6,835 bases of DNA from Clostridiales bacterium (GTDB lineage: Bacteria; Bacillota; Clostridia; Christensenellales; Christensenellaceae), in the NCBI GenBank assembly GCA_019420265.1, contig JAHZHM010000271.1:1-6835 (forward strand), given 5' to 3'. The notes under the pieces are model-generated. The model was not told the DNA's origin and ran no database searches. It saw only the letters and a program-made list of their open reading frames with translations. Both the position numbers and the translations under genes were made by a program. This document shows, piece by piece, positions 1 through 6,074 of the stretch; positions within the stretch are counted from its first letter, which is position 1; every line of letters starts with the position of its first letter.

Positions 1-602
1 TGCACAGCCTGGGAAAGATTGTGCAATATGATCATCACCGTCTTTTTATGCCGGGTCTTCAGCTCCCTTAATTTGCTCAAAAAGGCCGCCTCGTATTCCA
101 TATCCAGGTGCGTCGTCGGTTCATCCAGGATGATAGCGCGCGTATTTTGCGCCAAAATCATGGCCAGGTACGCCCGCTGCTGCTCGCCGCCCGAAAGCAG
201 CCGCATGTTTTTGCCGCGCATCTCCCAGATATCCGCATCGCGCAGGGCCTGCCAAACGGCCTCGCGATCCGCCCGGGAAAAGCGCTTGCCGATATCCAGA
301 TAGGGGCTGCGCCCAAAGCCCACCAATTCCTCTACGGTTACCTGCGGGCGCTCCAGATTTTGCGGCAGAATCGCCAGCAGCTTGGCCCGCTCCCGCGGAG
401 AGAGCAGCGCGATATTCTGCCCGGAAAAGCAAATCTCCCCCGTATAGCGCAGCTCCTGATTGATGCAGGAGACTAGCGTGGATTTGCCGCTTCCGTTTTT
501 CCCAAGCACCGCCGTTATCGTATGCGGAACCAGCCCAAAGCTGATCCGCTCCAGCACGGGCTTTCCCGGGTAGCCCGCCGTCAGATTTTTAAAGCTTAGC
601 AT
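1..602 (-). CDS. FecE/FhuC-type ABC transporter ATP-binding protein (3' end cut by window edge)
   Basis: This is the ATPase subunit that would power the neighbouring FecCD-type permease from the cytoplasmic side. I translated 200 codons with no stop before the left edge. All nucleotide-binding motifs are present: Walker A GKNGSGKS (residues 34-41), Q-loop Gln81 in LPQ, signature LSGGEQQR (136-143), Walker B IILDEPT (157-163), D-loop HLD (165-167) and switch His194 in ILHN. Family members usually have about 250-260 residues, so roughly the last 50-60 lie outside the window. The start ATG at 602 sits 8 nt after a strong AGGAGG. Another in-frame ATG six bases upstream is only 2 nt from that site and is less likely. 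The gene overlaps the permease 3' end by 14 nt, so translation is probably coupled. The family (iron-siderophore, haem, cobalamin importers) is clear; the ligand cannot be read from this subunit. Confidence 0.93.
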   Translation of the reverse strand, partial: MLSFKNLTAGYPGKPVLERISFGLVPHTITAVLGKNGSGKSTLVSCINQELRYTGEICFSGQNIALLSPRERAKLLAILPQNLERPQVTVEELVGFGRSPYLDIGKRFSRADREAVWQALRDADIWEMRGKNMRLLSGGEQQRAYLAMILAQNTRAIILDEPTTHLDMEYEAAFLSKLRELKTRHKKTVMIILHNLSQAV

Positions 603-1620
603 GGGCATCCCCTCCTTTTTTGAGCAACAGAGAAAAGAAGAAAGGCGCCCCGATTGCCGCCATCACAATTCCCGCCGGCACCTCCGCCGGTGCGAACAGC
701 ACGCGCCCCAGCAGATCCGCCATCAGCACCAAAATCGCCCCGGCCAAAGAGGAAAACAGCAGCAGCGATTTTGTGTTTTCTCCCACAATGCGCCGGGCAA
801 TATGCGGCACCACCAGCCCAACGAACCCCAACAGCCCCGCAAAGCTCACCACAGCCGAAGCCGCCGCCGAGGCGCAGAGCAGGCAAACCATGCGCAGCGC
901 CTTCACGCGCACCCCCAGCGATAACGCCATCGTATCCCCAAGGCAGAGCAGCTGGATGCGCCGGGAAGCCAGCAGGGAGACCCCGAGGCTGGCCAGGATG
1001 ATGGCCCCCGGCACCGCCAGGCTTTGCAGCCGGATTCCGGATAGCCCGCCGGTGGAAAAATCGTGATAGACCAGCAGAATATCGCTGTCTATCATAGAGA
1101 GAAAGGAAATGCCCGCATTGAGCAGCGTCGTCAGCGCGATGCCCGCCAGCACGACAGTCGCCCGGGTGCTGCCCACGCGCCCGGCCATAGCGAGAATCAG
1201 CATCGTCGCTCCAAATGCCCCAAAAAATGCGGCAAAAGGCAGCGCGTAAATTGCCTTTGGGAAAAAGCTCAGGCAAAGGATAGCCAAAAAACCCGCGCCC
1301 GAGTTGACGCCGATGATGCTAGGCCCGGCCAGCGGATTGGCCGTAACGCTTTGCAGCAGCACGCCCGAAACCGAGAGCCCAATTCCCGCCAGCACCGCGC
1401 CCAAAACCCGGGGCAGGCGAATATAGCGCAAAATGGCAGACTGCGTTTCCCAGCCCGGCGCGCCTGCCAGCCCCTTGCAGAAATCCGCAAAAGAAAGCTC
1501 TGCGCTGCCAAACCGGAAGGAGAGCGCCGCAAAAAGCAGCAGCAAGATGGAAAGCGCCGCGATGCCCTTTTTGCTTTGCCAAAAGCTTCTGCCCATTTGT
1601 ATCCCTTGCTTATCCTGCAT
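589..1620 (-). CDS. FecCD/BtuC-family ABC transporter permease
   Basis: This is the membrane subunit of a type II importer for metal chelates or corrinoids, likely acting as a homodimer. From the chosen start it has 343 residues, close to the usual 330-350. A hydrophobic first helix lies at about 20-36. Family motifs follow: LRYIRLPR (64-71), the glycine-rich run ending in GVLLQ (86-90), ANPLAGPSIIGVNSGAG (94-110), GDTMALSLGV (228-237), GFVGLVVPHIARRIVG (265-280, the ATPase-coupling region) and EVPAGI...GAPFF (313-328). The ORF is open to an ATG at 1752, but that would add 44 unrelated residues overlapping the binding-protein gene. ATG 1620 has GAGG 9 nt upstream and overlaps the binding-protein stop by 11 nt. 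ATG 1596 (335 residues, behind AAGGGA) is a credible alternative. The typical aromatic before the STGGLSG loop is missing, a minor point. Confidence 0.92.
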   Translation of the reverse strand: MQDKQGIQMGRSFWQSKKGIAALSILLLLFAALSFRFGSAELSFADFCKGLAGAPGWETQSAILRYIRLPRVLGAVLAGIGLSVSGVLLQSVTANPLAGPSIIGVNSGAGFLAILCLSFFPKAIYALPFAAFFGAFGATMLILAMAGRVGSTRATVVLAGIALTTLLNAGISFLSMIDSDILLVYHDFSTGGLSGIRLQSLAVPGAIILASLGVSLLASRRIQLLCLGDTMALSLGVRVKALRMVCLLCASAAASAVVSFAGLLGFVGLVVPHIARRIVGENTKSLLLFSSLAGAILVLMADLLGRVLFAPAEVPAGIVMAAIGAPFFFSLLLKKGGDAHAKL

Positions 1621-2596
1621 TCCCTGTTTCCTCACTCCCTGCCCCATCCAGCCGCTCGGCCAGATAGGCATAAGCCTCCGCCCACTTGGCATTCGGCTTG
1701 AAGTGAAACAGCTCTTTGGGCAAAAAGGCGTAATTTCCCTGGCGCACGGCATTCAGCTGCTGCCATTCGGGCAGGGCAAACAGACCTTCCATATACTCCT
1801 TCGCGGCCTGCTCATCTCCCATGGTAGAGATGAAAATATAATCCGGGTTTTGCAGCAAAATTTCCTCCAGGCTCAGCCCCTCCAGCAGCGTCTGCGCCTG
1901 CTCTGCAATATTCTCTGCGCCCAGCTCCTTTAACATCGCACAGGTGAAATGATTTTCCGCCGTTTTGGCCTTGGTTGCGCTGTAGGAAGAGCCTGCCCGG
2001 ATAAACAAAATTCGCTTTTTCCCCTGGCGCTCGGCATTTTCCTGCGCCCGGGCAATGGTTTGCTGAATTTGCGCCTGAATAGCCTGGCCATACTCCTCGT
2101 AAGCCTGGGGATTTTCCGTCAGATCCGTGCAGATTTTGAGCACGCGCAGATAGTCCTCGAAGGATTCCACATGAAAAGCCGCCACGGCAACGCCCGCTTC
2201 CTCCAAAACTTTCGCCGCCTCTATCTGCCCTTCCAAATCTGCCGAGCAGATCACGAGATCCGGCTCTGCCGCCAGCAGAAGCTCGATATCAATCGTCTTG
2301 CCCGCGCCATCATCCACCAGCAAAACCCCTTCCGGCGCCATGCCTCTCTCCACGCTCTCGCCGACTGTCGCCCCAATCTCTCCGCCGGCCAGCTTCCAGA
2401 TATCCGCGTAGGAAGAGAGCAGCACGGCAACCTTCTGCGGCTTTTCTTCCAGCACAACTTGCCGCCCGGCATCATCTGTAAAGGAATAGAAACTCTGCGC
2501 CTCACCGGGCTGCGCCTTTTTCGCGCATCCAAAGGCCGCAAGCAGAAGCGCAAGCCCCAGGAGCAATGCGAGCGCTCTGCTCCTGCGCCTCAGCAT
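1610..2596 (-). CDS. ABC transporter solute-binding lipoprotein, FepB/BtuF-like (TroA fold)
   Basis: This is the extracellular lipoprotein that captures the ligand and delivers it to the permease. The N-terminus has four arginines, a hydrophobic stretch (8-22) and a lipobox-like AFGC with Cys24 as the probable lipidation site. The mature part starts with the usual FTDDAGRQVVL strand (39-49), then PDLVI (112-116) in the first lobe. A long charged linker helix spans about 160-192 and the second lobe contains NPDYIFIS (250-257). Length (328) is normal for the family. The start ATG overlaps the TGA of the upstream flavoprotein gene (ATGCTGA, 7 nt), and only a weak AAGG lies upstream, so expression probably depends on re-initiation. 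Ligand class is open: ferric chelate, haem, corrinoid or another tetrapyrrole are the family precedents; a sulfur-linked ligand is a guess from context. Confidence 0.9.
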   Translation of the reverse strand: MLRRRSRALALLLGLALLLAAFGCAKKAQPGEAQSFYSFTDDAGRQVVLEEKPQKVAVLLSSYADIWKLAGGEIGATVGESVERGMAPEGVLLVDDGAGKTIDIELLLAAEPDLVICSADLEGQIEAAKVLEEAGVAVAAFHVESFEDYLRVLKICTDLTENPQAYEEYGQAIQAQIQQTIARAQENAERQGKKRILFIRAGSSYSATKAKTAENHFTCAMLKELGAENIAEQAQTLLEGLSLEEILLQNPDYIFISTMGDEQAAKEYMEGLFALPEWQQLNAVRQGNYAFLPKELFHFKPNAKWAEAYAYLAERLDGAGSEETGNAG

Positions 2597-5178
2597 GTCG
2601 CCCCGCCTTTCAAGTGTTTCTGCGCCGCGAGGTTTTCCTGCTTGCGCTCCAACAGCGCATCCGAATCCAGCTGGCTCTGCACATACTCAAATCCCAGCCG
2701 GGCGACGGTATCCGCAAAGCGCTCGCCCGTCTGCCCCTGCTCCCGGAACAGCAAAATCGCCTTTTCTACGACGTCCAGCGCCTGCTCTTTGCTGGTGTAG
2801 ACCTTTTCCAGCGGGCGCCCCTGGGCGAACTTTTTGCCCCATCTCCCGCCGATATAGATGCGATAGCCCGTGGCCTCGGGCGCAAGCGCGCCGAATGGGC
2901 AGGCCGGGATGCAGCGGCCGCAGTTGTTGCAATGTTCTTTTTCCAGGGTGATCTTCCCATCTTTTACGCTGGCCGCGCCCATCGGGCAGGTATTTTGCAC
3001 CTGGCATTTCTTGCAGCCCCGGCATTTTTCCAAATCCACCGCCGGGATTCTCTGGCCTACGATGCCCAGGTCGTTGAGATCCGGCTTGACGCAGTTGTTG
3101 GGGCAGCCACCCACGGCAATTTTGAACTTATGCGGCAGTTTGACGTCTGCATACCCCTGATAGAAGCGCTCGTGAATCTCCTGAGAGAGCGCAAATGTAT
3201 CGATGAGCCCATATTGGCAGGTCGTCCCCTTGCAGGAAACCACCGGCCGCACTTTAGAACCCGTTCCGCCCGTCTCCAGGCCAGCCAGGGCCAGTTCCTC
3301 GCGCAGCGGCTCAATCTGTTCATAGGGCACGCCCTGTATTTCGATGGTGAGCCGGGATGTCATGGTAATCTCGCCGCTGCCAAACTTCTCGGCCGCCTGC
3401 GCGATGGCGCGGCTCTCCTCCGCCGTAATCTTGCCGTTGCGCGTGATAACGCGCCCATTGAACACGCCGGGCCGCGTCTTATCCTGCAAAAATCCCAATG
3501 CCTTCACCCTTGCAATCTCTGCCGGCGGCACTTTCCGCTCCGCGCCGGGCACATGCACCGGCTGAAACGCCGTCGCCCCTTCCAGCACGACCGTATTCTC
3601 ATATCCATAATAGCGCATCCGATTTTGCAGGAAATAGGCCCGCTTGCCTCTATTGCAAACCAGCAGCAATTTTTCCTCTTTGGCGATGCCCGGGATTTCG
3701 CCATCCACTTTGGTCAAATCCACATAAGTCGCCCCGGGAATGCTGGGCGCCGCACTGGCATCGATAATCCGATAACCCTGCGCCGCTCCCGCCGCATATT
3801 CTGCCGGCGTCATGCTGACGAGTTTGCCTTCCAGTTTGTTCAGCAGGATATATGCCGCCTGGGTCATGGGGTGAATTGCCGTTGAAAAAGGCGGCGCATA
3901 GGCGAAATCTGCGCATTCAAAATCTTCCAGTTTCGCGCCCATGCCAATGCCCATCACGGCAATATCTACCATTTTATCCACAGTGCCCGGCCCCAACACC
4001 TGCACTCCCAGCAGCCGATGCGTCTGCTTTTCCGCAATGAGTTTGGTGGCAAAAAACGCCGCATCCGGATAATAATGCGCCTTGTCGTCGGTAACGGCCA
4101 GCACCGTCTCGACATCATAGCCCGCCTCCTTTGCCTGGCGCTCGGTCAGACCGGTTTTGCCGCAGTTCAGCCCGGGCAGTTTGACCACGCCTGTGCCCAA
4201 AACGCCGGGATAGCGCTTTTGCTCGCCTGCCAGAACCTGCGCCAGCATCCGCCCCTGCAAATTGGCGGAAGAGCCCATGGCAGACCATTGCTCCTGCCCT
4301 GTAATGCGGTGATGGACCATCGCGCAGTCCCCCGCTGCATAGACATCCGGCAGATTCGTGCGCATCTGTCCATCCACTTTGATGCAGCCGCGCACCATCT
4401 CAATGCCGCTCTCCCGCAAAAATTCCGTGTTGGGCCGAATGCCCACCGAGAGCACAACCAAATCGCAGGGCAATTCGCCCTGATCCGTGCGCACCGCGCG
4501 CACTTTGCCTTCTCCCAGAATCTCCTCGGCCTTTGTGCCCGTCAAAACGGAAATTCCCTCTTTTCTCAGATGCCGCTGCACATATGCCGCCATTTCCGCA
4601 TCCAAAATTCCAGGCATGAGCTGCTCTGCAAAATCGATGACCGTAACGCCCACGCCCTGGGCCTTCAGGTTTTCCGCTACTTCCAGGCCGATAAAACCGC
4701 CCCCGACGACCACTGCCCGCTTGACGTTTTCAGACTGCACATATGCCCGAATCGCGACGGCATCCTCCGGTGCGCGCATTTTATAGATTCCATTTTGCTC
4801 TATGCCGGGAATGGGCGGCAAAATCGAGCGCGCGCCCGTGGCGATGACAAGTGCGTCATAGTCCAGCTCCTTCTGCTCGGCCCGGGCAAGATCGCGCACC
4901 AGCACTTTCTTTTTGTCGCTATCCAGCGCAATAGCCTCCATGCCTGTCTGCACGCAGACGCCCGTCAAATCCGCATATTTTTTGGGCGTATTGACGATGA
5001 GCTCGGCCGCATCCTCAATCGCCCCGCCCACATAATAGGGCAGTGCACAGCCCGCATAGGAAATCTCCTTATCCCGGGTGATCAGCGTAACCTGTGCATC
5101 TCTATTTTCCCGTTTGAGCTTGGCAGCCGTTTTTGTCCCGGCCGCAACTCCGCCAATGATGAGTATTTTTCTCTCCAT
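2590..5178 (-). CDS. CoA-disulfide/persulfide reductase fused to rhodanese, siroheme-type sulfite/nitrite reductase and 2[4Fe-4S] ferredoxin domains
   Basis: A predicted soluble cytoplasmic redox enzyme of 862 residues with four modules. Residues 1-450 form a flavin-dependent pyridine nucleotide-disulfide reductase of the CoA-disulfide reductase type: FAD fold IIGGVAAG (7-14), active-site Cys44 in YAGCALPYY, NAD(P) fold VVVGGGFIG (156-164) and second FAD motif VYAAGDCA (279-286). Residues 455-545 are a rhodanese with Cys508 in the loop CNRGKRA. Residues 551-711 are a sulfite/nitrite reductase half-module with SRLTIEIQGVP (608-618) and cluster cysteines 649, 654, 692 and 696 (CKGTTC, GGCPNNC). 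Residues 715-765 are a ferredoxin with cysteines 719/722/725/731 and 750/753/756/760. CoADR-rhodanese proteins are known NAD(P)H persulfide reductases; the added siroheme module suggests onward reduction to sulfide. ATG 5178 has GAGG 6 nt upstream and begins the FAD fold; the open frame reaches 5235 but those residues are not conserved-looking. Specific substrate unknown. Confidence 0.93.
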   Translation of the reverse strand: MERKILIIGGVAAGTKTAAKLKRENRDAQVTLITRDKEISYAGCALPYYVGGAIEDAAELIVNTPKKYADLTGVCVQTGMEAIALDSDKKKVLVRDLARAEQKELDYDALVIATGARSILPPIPGIEQNGIYKMRAPEDAVAIRAYVQSENVKRAVVVGGGFIGLEVAENLKAQGVGVTVIDFAEQLMPGILDAEMAAYVQRHLRKEGISVLTGTKAEEILGEGKVRAVRTDQGELPCDLVVLSVGIRPNTEFLRESGIEMVRGCIKVDGQMRTNLPDVYAAGDCAMVHHRITGQEQWSAMGSSANLQGRMLAQVLAGEQKRYPGVLGTGVVKLPGLNCGKTGLTERQAKEAGYDVETVLAVTDDKAHYYPDAAFFATKLIAEKQTHRLLGVQVLGPGTVDKMVDIAVMGIGMGAKLEDFECADFAYAPPFSTAIHPMTQAAYILLNKLEGKLVSMTPAEYAAGAAQGYRIIDASAAPSIPGATYVDLTKVDGEIPGIAKEEKLLLVCNRGKRAYFLQNRMRYYGYENTVVLEGATAFQPVHVPGAERKVPPAEIARVKALGFLQDKTRPGVFNGRVITRNGKITAEESRAIAQAAEKFGSGEITMTSRLTIEIQGVPYEQIEPLREELALAGLETGGTGSKVRPVVSCKGTTCQYGLIDTFALSQEIHERFYQGYADVKLPHKFKIAVGGCPNNCVKPDLNDLGIVGQRIPAVDLEKCRGCKKCQVQNTCPMGAASVKDGKITLEKEHCNNCGRCIPACPFGALAPEATGYRIYIGGRWGKKFAQGRPLEKVYTSKEQALDVVEKAILLFREQGQTGERFADTVARLGFEYVQSQLDSDALLERKQENLAAQKHLKGGATC

Positions 5179-5191
5179 ATTTACCTCTTTT

Positions 5192-5536
5192 CTATGCCTG
5201 CTCTCGTCTATGGCAGCAATGCGCCTCTCCGGCACATTCCGGCTTTAAAGCCGCGCATACCAGTACGTCTCCACCCGAGATGAGAATCTGCTTGCCGTTG
5301 ACCAGCGCATCCGCAATCTTCTGGCGCACTGTTTCATACATGCGGGTTACCGTCGGCCGGGAAACCTGCATCTTTTTCGCGCACTCTTCCTGCGTCAGTT
5401 TCGCGTAATCCAGCAAGCGAATCACCTCATATTCATCGTACCCGATGGTAACGCTGCCCGCCTCCTCCAAATCCGGAAAAAAGCGCGTCACCTTCGGCCT
5501 CGAGCAAATATATCTGCATTTCTGTGGCCTTGCCAT
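5192..5536 (-). CDS. DUF134/UPF0251-family helix-turn-helix regulator
   Basis: A small (114 residues) probable DNA-binding protein and the first gene of the operon. The N-terminus MARPQKCRYIC is the classic opening of the DUF134 family, followed by DEYEVIRLLDY (34-44) and a sigma-region-4-like helix-turn-helix at about 47-71 (LTQEECAKKM, VSRPTVTRMY). The C-terminus carries Cys94, Cys101, Cys107, Cys108 and His109, with Cys7 and Cys11 near the N-terminus, so metal, Fe-S or redox sensing is plausible but unproven. The open frame extends to an ATG at 5581, but that codon lies upstream of the predicted transcription start; ATG 5536 follows AGGAGG by 11 nt and matches the family start. The stop is 13 nt from the flavoprotein start. 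It likely regulates its own operon; whether it represses or activates cannot be told. Family biochemistry is poorly known. Confidence 0.9.
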   Translation of the reverse strand: MARPQKCRYICSRPKVTRFFPDLEEAGSVTIGYDEYEVIRLLDYAKLTQEECAKKMQVSRPTVTRMYETVRQKIADALVNGKQILISGGDVLVCAALKPECAGEAHCCHRREQA

Positions 5537-5560
5537 AAAACACTTCGCCTCCTGTTTTTT

Positions 5561-5588
5561 AGTATAATTATTTATGAACATATGTCAA
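5561..5588 (-). promoter_or_regulatory. SigA-type promoter of the regulator-reductase-transporter operon
   Basis: On the minus strand a perfect -35 TTGACA (5588-5583) is followed after 16 nt by a -10 TATACT (5566-5561). The predicted start of transcription is around 5553-5555, just upstream of the AGGAGG and ATG of the DUF134 gene. No second promoter is obvious in the four tight downstream junctions, so this one probably drives all five genes. Confidence 0.78.
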
Positions 5589-5589
5589 T
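5570..5589. promoter_or_regulatory. Imperfect palindrome overlapping the operon -35 (possible operator)
   Basis: A 20-bp near-palindrome of the form TTAT-nn-ACATATGT-nn-ATAA covers the -35 hexamer and part of the spacer. The central eight bases are perfectly symmetric and the outer four on each side match. The inner part can also be read as TTGAC-N4-GTTCA, loosely resembling CRP/FNR-type spacing. A repressor bound here would block the promoter; the DUF134 protein is the obvious candidate. Symmetry in an AT-rich spacer can arise by chance, so confidence is limited. Confidence 0.4.
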
Positions 5590-5686
5590 AATATTTTTGT
5601 ATGCAGGCACCTTTTGCTATGCCGGGCACCAAATCTTTTTTTGCTATATTTTTCACAGTGTTTTCACAGAAAGCAGGATAAAATCC

Positions 5687-5715
5687 TTGAATTTTTTAAA
5701 TTAGTTTGATATAAT
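5687..5715 (+). promoter_or_regulatory. Extended -10 promoter for the tRNA-Ser/tRNA-Val unit
   Basis: TTGAAT (5687-5692, four of six matches to the -35 consensus) is followed by exactly 17 nt and a perfect TATAAT (5710-5715), with TGA just upstream forming an extended -10. Transcription should begin near 5722, giving a leader of about 35 nt before the first tRNA. AT-rich sequence upstream could act as an UP element. Confidence 0.75.
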
Positions 5716-5756
5716 TTGAAAAGGCGTCAGGAAAGCCTTGGCAAAGCGCCCGGAGT

Positions 5757-5845
5757 GGAGAAGTATCGAAGTGGTCATAACGAGCGCGACTCGAAATCGT
5801 GTTGCCCGCAAGGGCACGTGGGTTCGAATCCCACCTTCTCCGCCA
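5757..5845 (+). tRNA. tRNA-Ser (anticodon CGA), CCA encoded
   Basis: The full cloverleaf can be drawn by hand. The acceptor stem GGAGAAG (5757-5763) pairs with CTTCTCC (5835-5841). The D stem TCG pairs with CGA. The anticodon stem CGCGA/TCGTG encloses loop CTCGAAA, giving anticodon CGA at 5792-5794, which reads UCG (Ser). The long class II variable arm TGCCC-GCAA-GGGCA (5803-5816) is typical of Ser. The T arm is GTGGG-TTCGAAT-CCCAC. Discriminator G5842 is followed by an encoded CCA (5843-5845). Confidence 0.97.
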
Positions 5846-5923
5846 TTTGGGCAATGAGAGCGCGAAAGAGTGAGAAGCCTTTGTCGCTTATCGTCTGGCT
5901 TTCTGAGTCTATTTATCTTATTT

Positions 5924-5999
5924 GGAGGCGTAGCTCAGCTGGGAGAGCACTTGCTTCACACGCAAGGGGTCACTGGTTCGAGTCCAGCCGTCTCCACCA
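5924..5999 (+). tRNA. tRNA-Val (anticodon CAC), CCA encoded
   Basis: The acceptor stem GGAGGCG (5924-5930) pairs with CGTCTCC (5989-5995, one G-U). The D arm is GCTC-AGCTGGGA-GAGC. The anticodon stem CTTGC/GCAAG encloses loop TTCACAC, giving anticodon CAC (5957-5959), which reads GUG (Val). The T arm is ACTGG-TTCGAGT-CCAGC, with one A-C mismatch at its outermost pair (5972:5988). Discriminator A5996 is followed by CCA (5997-5999). It lies 78 nt after tRNA-Ser with no obvious promoter or terminator between, so the two are probably co-transcribed. Confidence 0.96.
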
Positions 6000-6015
6000 C
6001 GTCGCGCCAAGCGAC

Positions 6016-6054
6016 ACAAACACCGGGTCACGCAGAGCGTGGCCCGTTTGTTTT
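6016..6054 (+). terminator. Probable intrinsic terminator of the tRNA unit
   Basis: A stem of ACAAAC (6016-6021) and GGGTCACGC (6025-6033) pairs with GCGTGGCCC (6037-6045) and GTTTGT (6046-6051), with loop AGA and a three-base ACC bulge on the 5' side. The 3' side continues into TTTT. It starts 17 nt after the tRNA-Val CCA. The U tract is interrupted by one G, so the terminator may be leaky. A small perfect hairpin, GTCGC-GCCAA-GCGAC (6001-6015), sits directly between the CCA and this stem. Confidence 0.65.
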
Positions 6055-6074
6055 GCGGCGCTGGCGCTCCTTCT

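Noticed and set aside
1063..1701. Plus-strand open frame opposite the permease
   Set aside because: Its Arg/Gln-rich translation is the usual mirror image of a hydrophobic membrane protein on the other strand.
2566..3885. Long open frame on the plus strand (439 codons) opposite the reductase gene
   Set aside because: It is antisense to conserved, motif-bearing coding sequence, shows no recognisable domain, and arises from the codon bias of the GC-rich gene on the other strand.
5179..5235. N-terminal extension of the reductase to an ATG at 5235
   Set aside because: The added 19 residues lie inside the regulator gene, precede the FAD fold without homology-like features, and the ATG at 5178 has a well-placed ribosome binding site.
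4018..5283. Long plus-strand open frame (421 codons) opposite the flavin domain
   Set aside because: Antisense to the FAD/NAD(P) module and extends across the regulator boundary; its His/Arg/Ala-rich translation has no motif.
5537..5581. N-terminal extension of the DUF134 regulator to an ATG at 5581
   Set aside because: That codon lies upstream of the predicted transcription start and the family normally begins at the MARPxKC motif.
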